From the NCBI GenBank assembly GCA_963691705.1, contig OY829540.1, positions 47,590,158-47,654,157 of the forward strand: a stretch of DNA of 64,000 bases, given 5' to 3'. Within the stretch, counting starts at the first letter, position 1. Every line of letters begins with the position of its first letter. A program made the translations under genes and the position numbers. Positions 36,049-47,661 of this stretch are shown here, piece after piece. Source of the DNA: Viola odorata. Lineage: Eukaryota > Streptophyta > Magnoliopsida > Malpighiales > Violaceae. The notes under the pieces were generated by a model. That model did no database searches. It saw only the letters and a program-made list of their open reading frames with translations, and was not told where the DNA came from.

Positions 36049-37986
36049 ATGTCAGGAGGAAAGGAAGGAGTCGAGAACACAGACCTTGCCACTGTTCTCA
36101 AAGATCTTACAGCGCGGTTTGCTGCTTTGGAGACTAAAGTGAATGAGTCTTCAAGCAAGAAAGAAGAAGTATCTACTCCACATTTTACTCAAAACCTCAA
36201 TCCGGAAAACGTTGGGCATGTGTATGACATACCTCAGAAAGGAGGGGACAACCGGGGTTTGTTTGGTGGCCTACCGGATGGGTTTCTTGGTGGAGGGGAA
36301 GACGATGATACTCGGTTTGTTACTGGTCCCATACTGAACAATGTGGAGCATAGGCGCGTACCTTTGCGCAATCCCCATAGGAATGCTAATTCAGAGGAGC
36401 ACCAAGCATTCCATGACCATTGGCACGAAGAGCGCGAGGTTGATGGACATGATTATGATAGGCGTGCACGAGCTCATGAGCGACAACCTAGGATTGAAGA
36501 ACGAATTGACTACAATCTCAGTAGTATTAAGCTGAAAATTCCACCATTTGACGGAAAGGATAACCTCGATGCCTACCTTAAGTGGGAGCGAAAGGTGGAA
36601 GCTATTTTCCTTTGCCATAACTATTCGGAGGATAAGAAAGTGAAGTTGGCAGCGGTTGAGTTCAGTGATTATGCGGTCCATTGGTGGGATCAAATTAATC
36701 AAGACCGTGTCCGACTTAGAGCTGGTCCCGTGGCTACTTGGGAGGATATGAAGGCATTAATGAAAGAGCGATTTGTACCCGCGTATTTTCTGCGTGATCT
36801 CCACCAGCGAATACAGTCTATGACTCAAGGGAGTAGGAGTGTCAGTGAGTACTTCAATGAGACGGAAATAGCGCTGGCTAGAGCGCAGGTGGTTGAGAGT
36901 GTTGAGGCAAGAATGGCAAGATTTTTGAGTGGTCTTAATCAGGGAATCGTCGATGCCTTAGAGCTGACATATTACACCAATCTTCGGGAGATGTTACACA
37001 TGGCTATCAAGATTGAGAAATAGCGGACCAAGGCGAAGTCCTCTTTTACTAGTTCCTCTACAGCTAGTGGGAAGACTACACCATGGAAGCCATGGGAGAA
37101 GAGTAGTAAGGTTGCGCATGAATCACGAAGGGGAGCACCGCCCCACTATGTGTCTAAGGGTACGACAAACACCCCACCACCTTCTCGGAATAACGGTAAT
37201 AATTATTCTACTACAACCAATAGGATTCCGACTAAGGATATTATATGCTTCAAATGTCAAGGAAGAGGTCATCGACAAGCTGAGTGTCATAATAGGAGAA
37301 TTTTGCTCATACGTGACAATGGGGATTTAGATTCAGAGGATGATTTGGAGGGTGGTGATTCCGATTGTGTGGGAGGAGAATTTGAGGGAGACAACTCGGA
37401 TGATGGTGAGCAGAAGGTTGACAGCCATAATGTCAATCTCGTGGTTAGATGCAATCTCAGCGCTCAACCCAAGGTCGAGGTATGTGAGGAAGAACAACGA
37501 GAAAATCTCTTTCACGCTCGCTGTTGGATTAATAAAAAGGTATGTTCCCTGATCATTGATAATGAGAGTTGTACGAATTGTGCTAGTACCTTGTTGGTTC
37601 ATAAGTTGGGATTGACCACTATGAAGCATCCGAAGCCTTACTCGTTGCAGTGGATGAACGATGGTAGTGAGTTAAAAGTGACAGCGCAAGTATTAGTTTC
37701 ATTCACTATTGGGAAGTACGAGGATGAAATCCTTTGTGATGTCGTTCCTATGCAGCCAAGTCATGTATTACTTGGATGACCATGGCAGTTTGATAGAGAG
37801 GCCAATCATGAAGGGAAGACTAATCGGTACAAGTTGGTCAAAGATGGGAAGAAGTTCACTCTTGCGCCATTGACACCGATGGAAGTTTTTGAGGATCAAC
37901 AATGGTTGATCAAGTCCTATGCTGAATTTGAGATTACAAAAAAAATTGAGAGAGAGAGAGGAGGGCTGAGTGTTGAAAAGAAAGAG
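36049..37986 (+). pseudogene. gypsy gag-protease with two in-frame stops
   Basis: One frame runs from the ATG at 36049 (MSGGKEGVENTD) through a retrotransposon gag domain (LKIPPFDGKDNLDAYLKWER near 36532), a CCHC knuckle at 37246 (CFKCQGRGHRQAEC), and the protease. Stops are TAG at 37021 and TGA at 37777; Gln and Arg are expected there, so both look like C-to-T changes. The protease motif reads IIDNESCTN where IIDSGSCTN or similar is usual, so the active-site Gly is lost. Frame is lost to RT at about 37970. A 34-base direct repeat (37998 and 38045) lies in the linker. Confidence 0.88.
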
Positions 37987-38129
37987 TAAACGAGAGAAAA
38001 ACAGCCCCCATGAAAATAGAGAGCATGTGGAGGGAAATCGTGAGAAAAACAGCCCCCATGAAAATAGAGAGCATGCGAGAGTGGGCAAAAGTGAGAAAAA
38101 GAAATTGAATGTATTCGCCAAAGGGAGAG

Positions 38130-41091
38130 ATGTGAGGCAAGCTTTGCTTTTACAAAAATCCAGTTTTGGCGCAAGCCGTCCACTGATTCTCCTTCGTTTT
38201 AAATTATTTTGCTTAAACTCTTCTAATCCTAACCCTATGAGTTCTATGAATATTGGTATTGCTCATCTTTTGCAGGAATTCAAGGATGTCATACCTGATG
38301 AGATGCCTTCGGGGCTGCCACCTATTCACGGAATCGAGCACCAAATCGATTTCGTGCCCGGATCAACTATCCCGAACAGGCCAGCATATAGGAGCAATCC
38401 CGAGGAGACCAAGGAGTTACAGAGACAAGTTGATGAGTTGCTGAGCCGTGGCTATGTGAGGGAAAGCCTATCCCCATGCGTTGTTCCAGTGATCTTAGTG
38501 CCGAAGAAGGATGACACTTGGCTTATGTGCGTCGACTGCCACGCCATCAATAAAATCACTGTAAAGTATCGACACCTTATACCTCGTTTAGATGATATGT
38601 TAGATGAACTAAGTGGTAGCCAATTATTCTCTAAGATTGATTTAATGAGTGGTTATCATCAAATTCGCATGAAAGAGGGTGATGAATGGAAAACAACTTT
38701 TAAAACAAAGAATGGTCTTTATGAGTGGATGGTCATGCCTTTTGGACTAATCAATGCACCTAGTACTTTCATGAGATTAATGAATCATGTCCTTAGGCAT
38801 TTTATTGGTAAATTTGTTGTGGTTTATTTTGATGACATATTAATTTACAGCAAATCCATTAATGAACATGTTTCGCATCTTAGAGCTGTTTTTACTACGC
38901 TGCGTGAATCGCTAAGTGTTCCTTTGCTTTGGAACAAGTTAGTTTTCTTGGTTTCATTGTCAGTGTAGAAGGTGTGAAGGTTGACGAGGAGAAGATTAAG
39001 GCGATCAAAGAATGGCCAACTCCGAAGAACGCAAGTGACGTGCGCTCGTTTCACGGCCTTGCGAGTTTTTACAGGCGGTTTGTTAAAGATTTCAGTACTA
39101 TAGTTGTCCCTTTAAATGAGCTAACTAAAAAGAATGTTCCTTTCAGGTGGGAGCAACCGCAGGAGGAGGCATTTCAGACACTTAAGGACCGCTTCTCTTC
39201 GGCGCCCGTCTTGGCCCTACCGGACTTCAACAAGGCGTTTGAAGTGGAATGCGATGCGAGTGGAATCGGGATTGGTGCTGTACTAATGCAGGAGAAGCGC
39301 CCAATAACCTATTTCAGTGAGAAGCTAAAGGAGGCCTAACTCCGGTATCCGACTTATGACAAGGAGCTCTACGCTCTTGTGCGCGCCCTCGAAGTTTGGC
39401 AGCATTACCTAATGCCGTAGGAGTTCATTGTACACACGGATCACCTAAGCTTGAAGTACCTCAAGGGGCAAGGGAAACTGAACCGACGCCATGCGACATG
39501 GATGGAATTCATCGAGCCCTTCCCATATCATATCCAATACAAGCAAGGTAAGGAAAATGTAGTGGCTGATGCACTATCGCGGAGGTATGTACTTCTTTCT
39601 TCTCTTAGTGCTAAGTTGCTTGGGTTTGCGCACATTATTGAACTGTACCCTACTGATGTTGATTTCGGTGACATATATAATACATGCATGACTAGAGCCG
39701 AATCTGAATTTTATAGACATGAGGGTTACTTATTCAAACGCAAGCATTTGTGTGTGCCTGCATGCTCATTACGAGAATTGTTTGTGCAAGAGTCACATTG
39801 TGGTGGTTTGATGGGTCACTTTGGTGTGACCAAGACTCTTGATGTGCTTAAAGACCACTTTTATTGGCCCCATATGAAACGCAACGTGGTCCGTGTAGTT
39901 GCTAGATGTTTAGTGTGCCGAAAGGCCAAATCTAAAGTGGCCAGTCATGGAGAATACATGCCATTACCTGTCCCTTCCCATCCTTGGACCGATCTGTCCA
40001 TGGACTTTGTTGTAGGATTACCTAAATCTAGGCATGGGAAGGATAGTATTTTTGTAGTCGTGGATAGATTTTCTAAGATGACCCATTTTATTCCATGTGC
40101 TACTACTCATGATGCTACTGATATTGCTGATTTGTTCTTTAAAGAAGTTGTGTGTTTGCATGGTATACCGTTATCTATTGTCAGTGATAGGGATAGTAAA
40201 TTTCTGAGTCATTTTTGGCGTGTTTTGTGGAAGAGACTTGGTACAAAATTGCTTTATTCTACTTCTTATCATCCACAAACTGACGGTCAAACAGAGGTAG
40301 TGAACCGAACCTTGGGTTCTCTATTGCGTACATTGGTCCGTAAGCATGTGTCCACATGGGTAGAGTGCCTACCATTTATTGAATTTGCTTACAACCGTTC
40401 CATTCATTCTACTACTCATTATTCACCATTTGAACTCGTGTATGGTTTTAATCCTATGACACCATTGGATTTGATTCCTTTACCTTTAAGTGATGTGTCT
40501 AGCTTAGATGGAGCAAAGAAGGCAGAAGTAGTGAAGAAGCTACACGAGAAGGCGAAACAAAATATTGAACGAATGAATGAGAAGTTGGCAAACAAGAGGA
40601 ATGAAGGAAGGAAGACCGCCTCCTTCAATGTTGGTGATTGGGTGTGGCTACACTTACGTCGGGAACGGTTTCCAGCCCAACGCCGTGGCAAGATGTCTAA
40701 TAGGGGCGACGGTCCATTCCAGATCGTCGAGAAGATCAACAACAATGCCTACAAACTTGATTTGCCAGGTGAGTATGGTACCGTGAGTGTCACCTTCAAC
40801 GTTGCTGACTTAACGCTATTTGATGTAGGTGATGGTGCTGATGATGCTGATGTTGCGGTTGAGGCTGGTCCGGATTCGAGGGCGAATCCTTTCCAAGGGG
40901 GAGGGAATGATACGAATCCAGGCGTGCCTTTACCGCCGAATGGACCAATGACTCGAGCGAGGAGCAAGGAGTTGCAAGCGAGGCGTTCTCAGCTTATCTA
41001 CAAGGAGTTACAGTGTGAGACACTCATCGAGGAAGCTGTGTTGCGCGAGAAGAACCCGCGGCTAGTGAGTTGTCTTGTCGTCGAAAGCTAG
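38130..41091 (+). pseudogene. gypsy pol: RT, RNase H, integrase
   Basis: RT starts near 38270 (EFKDVIPDEMPSGLPP) with the catalytic YFDD box at 38825-38836. A small out-of-frame deletion at about 38908 moves reading to the next frame ([13 protein letters not shown]). RNase H has TAA at 39337 and TAG at 39418. The integrase is open from 39421: zinc part with HCGGLMGHFG and CLVC, catalytic D (MDFVVGLPK), D (IVSDRDSKF) and E (GQTEVVNRTLG), and a C-terminal GPFQIVEKINNNAYKLDLPG. The open frame ends at 41091, 184 bases inside the 3' LTR. Not autonomous, but the integrase looks well kept. Confidence 0.9.
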
Positions 41092-41733
41092 ACCAAATCT
41101 TGAAGAAACAGTGGTTAGCGTCATTGACTCTAAGCTTAGTGTCAACGACTCTAGTGATTGTTTTGAAGGGCTCTCTTAGACAGAGGTTGGTGTCGTTGAC
41201 GCTAATGACTCTATGCCTTAGCGTCAACGACTCTAGTGACTGCAAATTCGGACCTTCCATTATTTATTTAGCTATTTTCATTAATTAATTAAATTAGTCT
41301 GAATTTATTTTAATTAATTAATTAGGAGTTCTATTAAGGGAAGGTTTCCCATTGTAAGGATTTAGGGTTTCTCCTTTTTAAAGGAGCCACCTTCTTCATT
41401 ATTTTCTTACGTTATCTTGAAATAAAAATCAGAGATTTTTTCTCAATTGTTCTTCGCGAACCTTGTCCCTCATTGAGTCTGGATACTCGATTAGGATAGC
41501 AAGTAAAACCCGAACATCCACTCCATTGAATCGTAGCTCTAGTTTGGCTAATACAGGATATTAGCAGGGTTAGAGATCGTTTCAAGAACCTCATTCGATA
41601 AGTTTAGGTTGGCTAATACACAGATATTAGCAGGGTTAAACAGTCATATTGAGTTATCACCGCATCAAAATCCAAGCCTAGAACTAGATCGGGAATTATT
41701 CGTTACGCATCCTACGCAACTAGGATCGTATCA
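40908..41733 (+). repeat. 3' LTR of the gypsy element
   Basis: 826 bases, nearly identical to 34708-35538. It overlaps the end of the pol frame to 41091. Confidence 0.93.
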
Positions 41734-41738
41734 TAAAG

Positions 41739-43348
41739 TGTGACCTTCTACTAAACAACCTTTCTAAGAGTTTTAATTCCTACGTCAGGTAATGTGTGAT
41801 TGTTTTAAGTTATGGATAGTTGTTACATATTTTAAACTTAATTGGACCGTTGCTGAATTTGTTTCATCGTCTGTGTGATAAGACTGGCAAGGAAGAAGCC
41901 AATAATCTCTTATTTGGAGGTTATTAGAAGATTGCTCATGAAAAGGTTCTACATAAAGTACCAGGGTATGTTGTTGTATGAAGGGACAATATGTCCAAGA
42001 TGGTTCAACAAGTTGGAAAAATGGATTCAAGAATGCCAGTCCTATATTGTGTACCCTCATTCCCAGCAGCAAATGTTTGAGGTTGAGCACATAAATAGAG
42101 AAAAGAGCATTTGTGACCTGCAAGTTAAGACTTGCTCTTGCAAGAGATGGAATTTGACTGGAGTTCTTTACAGGCATGCCTCAGCTGCATATTTGTTCTT
42201 GAGAAAGAATCCTCATGACAATGTACATGTGGCCTACAAGAAGACCACATTTCTGGAATCTTACAAGGATGACATTTTGACAGTTCTTGATAGCAGCGAA
42301 TAGGAAGTGGTTGAAGGGCATTATGAGGTGAAGCCGCCTGAACGTACTCTACAAAGTGGTAGACCTAGACTTAAGAGAAGGAAAGAAGCTAGAGAAGCAG
42401 GTCCACCAAACCCAACCAGATATAGCAGGAGTGGGTTGATAATTACATGCAGAAATTGCAGAGCAAGGGGATATAATACAAGGACTTGTCCTCACCCTAT
42501 GAGGCCTGACATACCACCATTGAGGAGGAGAAGGAGACAACCTTATCCTGTTGGGTCTGAGGTGCATGTCAAAGATATATATTCTTTCATCTTTAATTTA
42601 TTTGTATACACTGCATATAAAGTTATAGTTGTTGTGTTGTTGTGTGTTATAGGATAATGGTGAGGATGCAAGAAGGAGGACTACCCCTACCCCCAGCAGT
42701 GCCTCTCCAACTCTACCTATGGAAACTCCAGCAACTCCCACTATGCCTGATCCTACAACAAGTCCCACACTGCTTGATCCTACAACAAGGAGGACTAGCC
42801 CCAACAATGGCTCTCCAACAAGTCCCACAATGCCTGATCCTACAACAAGGAGGACTTCCCCAAGAAATGCCTCTCCAACTCCACCTATGACAACTCCATC
42901 AACTCCCACAATGTGTACCCCTACAACAAGGAGGACTTCCCCCAGAAATGCCACTCCATCTCCAACTATGACAACTCCATCAACTCCTACTATGTCTGGT
43001 CCTACAACAAGGAGGACTTCCCCAAGAAATGCCTCCCCAACTCCAACTATGCCAACTCCATCAAATCCCGCAATGCCTTCTCATACCAGAACTCCACTAG
43101 TCATCCCCTCAATAGTTCCCCCATCTACAAATGATTCTGAAACAACAATAAAAAAAACTAAGAAGAAAAGGATATGGAGACCAACTGGAGTTAGTGACAA
43201 CTTCCTCCCTCCAAGACCAACACCTATATCCAGTGCATCTCAGCTAGTACAAGCAGAACAGCCAGTCCCATCCTTCAGTGCATCTACAAGAACTCATGAA
43301 GCTAGGGTAAATCCTTTGTCAAAGAATCACATTCCAACAAGGAAATGA
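41739..43348 (+). pseudogene. MuDR transposase, C-terminal part with degenerate SWIM finger
   Basis: Continues the codon broken at 34707: joined across the TSD the reading is SWVKCDLLLNNLSKSFNSYV. Introns are at about 41793-41882 and 42562-42652. The SWIM zinc finger has CSC near 42135 but reads VLYRHA where PCxHA is usual, so one zinc-binding Cys is now Tyr. TAG at 42301-42303 interrupts. A zinc knuckle-like CRNCRARGYNTRTC follows (42450-42491), with Tyr for the usual His. The tail is a Pro/Thr-rich repeat. Stop at 43346. Confidence 0.85.
42720..43080 (+). repeat. in-frame Pro/Thr-rich tandem repeats in the transposase tail
   Basis: The motif TTRRTSP recurs four times (DNA starts near 42781, 42841, 42922 and 43003) at spacings of 60, 81 and 81 bases, all multiples of three, with the phrases TPSTPTM between. 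The frame is preserved. Confidence 0.8.
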
Positions 43349-43492
43349 ATTCCTTGAAAAATAAGCCTGTAATTTTGTTGCTTCAAATGGTTGATAATTT
43401 TTGGATACTTTTGAACATACAGTCTGTTTGTACCTATTTTTGGATAGTTTTGAAGTTATTTGCAATATATTTTGGTGCATAGTGTTGATACC

Positions 43493-44058
43493 CGAATTTT
43501 GACGCCATTTAAATTAAATTTAACATTTCTGTCATTTTACTTAATTAATGGCCATTTTAAATCAATTTCCTGTCGTTAGGATATTTTTAAATTCTCATCA
43601 AATTTTATCATCATCATTGTCATCGTCAGCATTCGAAATCGCATTTTTTATTTTTTCGTCACATATTATCATTATTATTATTATTATTATTATTTTCAGC
43701 CTTAAAAATCATATTTTTAATTATCCATTAGTCATTTGCTATTTATTTTTCCGTTTTAGGTCATCGCGTAAAATTTAGGATTTTTAGTATTTTATCATTT
43801 TTTAACATTTATTTTATTTTATTATTTTTTGTTCGAGCTTTTACTGGACCCGAGTAAATTCGCTCGGACCATTGATCGAACGTGTCACTTCTTCAATCAA
43901 CTATTACCTACTCTTTTTTTCATTCACACCAGTCAATTTCGTTTCACGTAGTTTTCGTCATAACGTCATTTATTTTTCGTCCAAACATTTCATGTTTCCG
44001 AACGAGAAAATAAACATGTTAAATGAAGATTTTCCTTCATTCGATGTTGACTAGTTAG
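43493..44058 (+). mobile_element. outer LTR-like sequence, left part
   Basis: Starts TGTTGATACCCGAATTTTG, an LTR-like TG start, right after the MuDR tail. It is AT-rich, with a microsatellite, and is broken at 44058 by the Tat/Ogre-like element. The sequence resumes at 62660. No second LTR lies in the window, so identity as an LTR is inferred. Confidence 0.45.
43671..43694. repeat. (ATT)n microsatellite
   Basis: About eight copies of ATT inside the outer LTR-like sequence. Confidence 0.9.
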
Positions 44059-46477
44059 TGTCGCACCCCCCTTTTTGGGTTTTCCTAATGCGACGCAAAT
44101 TTGGGACGAGATGTGAGACGAAATCGGACTCATCTCACATGATGAAGTCGCCACCCTATTTTATTTTTAGGTTTAGGGAACCTAAAGTCATGGCATAAAA
44201 AATAAAAACTAAGGCAAAATGGGTCTGAGCCCGAGAACTGTGGTTCGGGGTCGTATTATGGACTCAGGAAGGTGTTAGGCACCCGAGTCACATCCTAAAA
44301 GGTTACCGGAGAAAGAGGTGTTTAATCATACTTAAAATAAAAGAGTCCTAATTTAGTAATCATGCCCAATGGATAAATTAAATTTTAACAATTTTAAATA
44401 ATTCATGCATACAAGAGGATATGCAGAAAAGCATGGAATAAATAAAAAGGTAAGAAACGTTTACTTGTGAAGGGTTTGAGCGGTTGATTTACCCTTTTTG
44501 AACGGAGTTATGAGGCGTACTCGTGAAAGGCATCGATTGATTTGCCCTACGAAGTCGAGATTATTAGTTCGGAAAATGATGATCGGAAAACAGATAGATA
44601 TCTAATGATTTGTTGCTAGCGAAATAATTAATTTTAACGATTAGACATGAGCGGAATATTTATTTAGGCATGAAAAAATAATTAATTAAAAAATACGAGC
44701 ATATGAATAATCGGAATCAAAATTATTATACGCACACAAGTGAAATAATTATTTTGGGATGAAACACGCATACGAAGGAAATAATTAAATATGCAGTGCA
44801 AGCACATGAAAATTTAATAATGCACGCATACGAAAATTAAATAATTAAAGCGTATGAAAATTAAATACTAAACATGCAAGCATACGAAAATTAAATAATT
44901 AACGCGTACGAAAATTAAATAACTAAACATGCAAGCATACGAAAATTAAATAATTAACGCGTACAAAAATTAAATAACTTAACATGCAAGCATACGAAAA
45001 TTAAATAAACAGCGCAAGCGCGAAAATAAATAAATAGTACAGGCATACGAAAAGAAACATTACGGAAAAAAGAAAAAAAGAAAAAATAAATACGATGGAT
45101 CGAATAAAATTGGACTAGGCCCACTGGGCCTAGAAATTGGGCCAACTATTTGGGCCCATTCTATTTGCATTTGGGCTAGGCCCATTTTCCTTGTATTTGG
45201 GCTTGGCTTCTCTCCTCCTTTCCCGTTTGTGCCAAGCCCATAATTAATTAAATGAGGCTAAGCCTCTTATTCCCTCTCCCTCACTGTTCTTCTTCTTTCT
45301 TGTTAAACCAAGGGCAACAGCGTAGCAGCCATGGAGGATGGAGCAGCACAGCAGACCAGCATCTCCGGAGACGGCGGCAACTCACGCGGCGGCAGCTGCC
45401 GACGGCAGCGGCGAGGCAACAACCGTGCAGCGACGGGATGGCCATGGCGAGGCAACAACAGTGCAGCGGCGGGATGGCCATGTGGTGACTTTGGCAGGGC
45501 AGCGGCGTACGGTGGCGCAGGGCAACAGCATGGCGAGCACCGGCGTGGCAGCATCTCAGCAGCGCAGCAGCAACAGAGTAGCAACTCTCTTCCTCGTCTA
45601 GCGCCGGCGTGGCTCAACTGCGGCGGCGAGGCTCAGCAGCAGCACGGCGAACAGCATGGCAGCAGCGTGCAGTCAGTAGCCGCGGCGAGGCTCAGCAGCA
45701 CAGGACAGTACTCGAAGGCAGCTGCAGCTCGCGTGGCAGTAGCAGTCGACGGCAGCAGAGGATGGGGGGCAGTGGTGATGGTGATTGCGTGCGTTTTCTC
45801 CCCCCCAAAATTTCCCCCTTTTGCTTGTGGCTCCGAGCTTCCATTTAATGAAGCTTGAGGCGGTCGAGAGGTGAGGTAACCGAGGATGACAAGAACAATG
45901 AGCAGTGGCGTCGCTCGAGGAAGAATGTGAGGCTCGAGGAGGAGAACAGTAAGGCGGTTGGCAGAAATGGATTAATGTGCATTAATACCATACGAACATA
46001 ATATTTTTAGTTCGAGTTTATAATACAAGAGATTTTGCTAAAGCATTAAACAGAAAATGCTAAGACGTAGAATAAAATAAACTAAGACAATTAGCATACA
46101 GTGGGTAACGAAAAATTTGCCGAATAGTTTGATAAAAATTCGCTTATAAGTAATAAAAGTTCGAGTATAAAAAAATGCTAAAATAAAAATTGTACAAAAC
46201 GCAAAGAGATAGTGCGAGTTAGAAAAATACTAAAAAGTAAGTAGCTAATAACCAAAGTTGTTCGACCAACGGTTTCGAGAATTTTACTCGGAACTGATAT
46301 GAGTTCGGACAGGAAAAGTAGCAAAAATGCGAAAAAAGAACGAAATAAAATTTGAATGACTTTACGCATAAAAATAAACATCAGATTGAAGAAAATAAAT
46401 GTAAGTACGATTTTAGGAAATTGATGACAAAAAATGCGACAAATGAAAAATTAAAAATCCAAAATCGGGTAGCAACA
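44059..46477 (-). repeat. 3' LTR of the Tat/Ogre-like element
   Basis: 2419 bases, matching 56607-62654 less its insertion. It holds four copies of an AT-rich subrepeat of 54-55 bases (44827-45000) and a GC-rich island of CAG/GGC-like triplets (45330-45780). Confidence 0.88.
44827..45000. repeat. 55-bp AT-rich subrepeats in the LTR
   Basis: Starts of CATACGAAAATTAAAT at 44827, 44881, 44936 and 44991. The other LTR has three such starts (about 57375, 57431, 57486), so copy number differs between the two LTRs. Confidence 0.8.
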
Positions 46478-46495
46478 ATTGCCCCCTCTTTACTG
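46478..46495 (-). promoter_or_regulatory. polypurine tract of the Tat/Ogre-like element
   Basis: On the minus strand AGTAAAGAGGGGGCAAT lies directly before the LTR start TGTTGC. This is the expected plus-strand primer site. Confidence 0.7.
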
Positions 46496-46667
46496 TCTTA
46501 TCAAAAATTCGGTGCAACCGAGATTTTTGATGAGCAGTAAAGATGGTTGCTCCCGAACCAGCAATGGTTTTGAAAATGCGGAATTTAAATGTAGACTTAC
46601 GTGGGAGTGGGATGAAATGTAAATGACTTATCCCTGATAATGGGATGAAAAGTAAATTGACAAAAAT

Positions 46668-46883
46668 GTAAATCAGGTAGGGCAAGGGTAGCACTCGCAG
46701 TCTATACCCTGGTGCAGAAAAGTAAATCAGGTAGGGCGAGGGTAGCACTCGCAGTCCATACCCTGGTGCAGAAAAGTAAATCAGGTAGGGCGAGGGTAGC
46801 ACTCGCAGTCCATACCTTGGTGCAGAAAAGTAAATCAGGTAGGGCGAGGGTAGCACTCGCAGTCCATACCTTGGTGCAGAAAA
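46668..46883. repeat. tandem array A, 4 x 54 bp
   Basis: Units start at 46668, 46722, 46776 and 46830, each with GTAAATCAGGTAGGGC. Copies differ at only a few positions. The period is divisible by three, so open frames run through by chance. Confidence 0.9.
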
Positions 46884-47008
46884 GTAGATGCATGCATGAT
46901 ATGTTGGGAAAAATTACTGAAGGGATGAATCATCGAAACAAAAACTATCTTGAGAGATAAGCGTAACAGATAGGGTGTGTGGATGTGACCAATCACACCG
47001 TAGTAAAA

Positions 47009-47291
47009 GACATGATGTGAGGGACGTGACCTTTCACACCTTTGAAAAGACATGTTGTGGGGACGTGACCTTTCACAACGTTTAAAAAAGACATGATGTG
47101 AGGGACGTGACCTTTCACACTTTTGAAAAGACATGTTATGGGGGCGTGACCAATCACAACGTTTAAAAAAGACATGATGTGAGGGACGTGACCTTTCACA
47201 CCTTTGAAAAGACATGTTGTGGGGACGTGACCTTTCACAACGTTTAAAAAAGACATGATGTGAGGGACGTGACCTTTCACACCTTTGAAAA
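47009..47291. repeat. tandem array B, alternating 40/41-bp units
   Basis: GACATG/GACA starts at 47009, 47049, 47090, 47130, 47171, 47211, 47252 and 47292. Alternate units are alike (ATGATGTGAGGG against ATGTTGTGGGG), giving an 81-bp higher-order dimer, about 3.5 copies. Confidence 0.9.
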
Positions 47292-47299
47292 GACAAGTT

Positions 47300-47510
47300 G
47301 GCAAGTGGGTGACCAAGTCACCGCACGATATGACTGAAAAGTGGACGACCAAGTCGTCACAGCAAAATGGGTGACCAAGTCACCATGACACAACAAATGA
47401 GAAATGGGTGACCAAGTCACTGCGATACCACTAAAAAGTGGACGACCAAGTCGTCACAGCAACACGGGTGACCAAGTCACCACGACACAACTAAAAAGTG
47501 AAATGGGTGA
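47300..47510. repeat. array C, irregular GACCAAGTC repeats
   Basis: GACCAAGTC occurs at 47311, 47347, 47373, 47410, 47444 and 47470, with spacings of 26-37 bases. Forms GGGTGACCAAGTCAC and GGACGACCAAGTCGTC intermix. The core is a near-palindrome. Confidence 0.75.
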
Positions 47511-47661
47511 TTGGAGAATTTTGACCTAGGTAGATTGCAGAAATATAACTCGAGATCCGAGCGGGGACACCGCAATTGTCAGACCTCTGTGCAGGAAATG
47601 AAATTGACATCTGAACGGGGACACCGCAAGTCTCAGACGTCGATGCAGAAAACGTAAATTT

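Larger units (their letters stand above)
34708..41733 (+). mobile_element. Ty3/gypsy LTR retrotransposon inserted in the MuDR transposase
   Basis: 7.0 kb, flanked by TAAAG (34703-34707 and 41734-41738). LTRs begin TGATACG and end CGTATCA. Gag, protease, RT, RNase H and integrase occur in Ty3 order. A primer-site-like TTGGTTGCGGAGC follows the 5' LTR and a polypurine tract AAGGGGGAGGGAA precedes the 3' LTR. By eye the LTRs differ at about 16 of 826 positions plus a 5-base indel, so the insertion is recent. The clade was not assigned; no chromodomain is evident. Confidence 0.93.
31584..43492 (+). mobile_element. Mutator-like (MuDR) DNA transposon, interrupted
   Basis: Holds a MuDR-type transposase gene in two parts (32371-34707 and 41739-43348) around a younger gypsy element. 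The left end at 31584 (GGGGTAATAG...CCCCTGAAC) resembles the ends of the foldback Mutator-like element at 20510, so it may be the terminus. No matching right terminus is visible: the sequence runs into an LTR-like sequence at 43493. Limits are therefore tentative; presence of the transposase is not. Confidence 0.7.
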
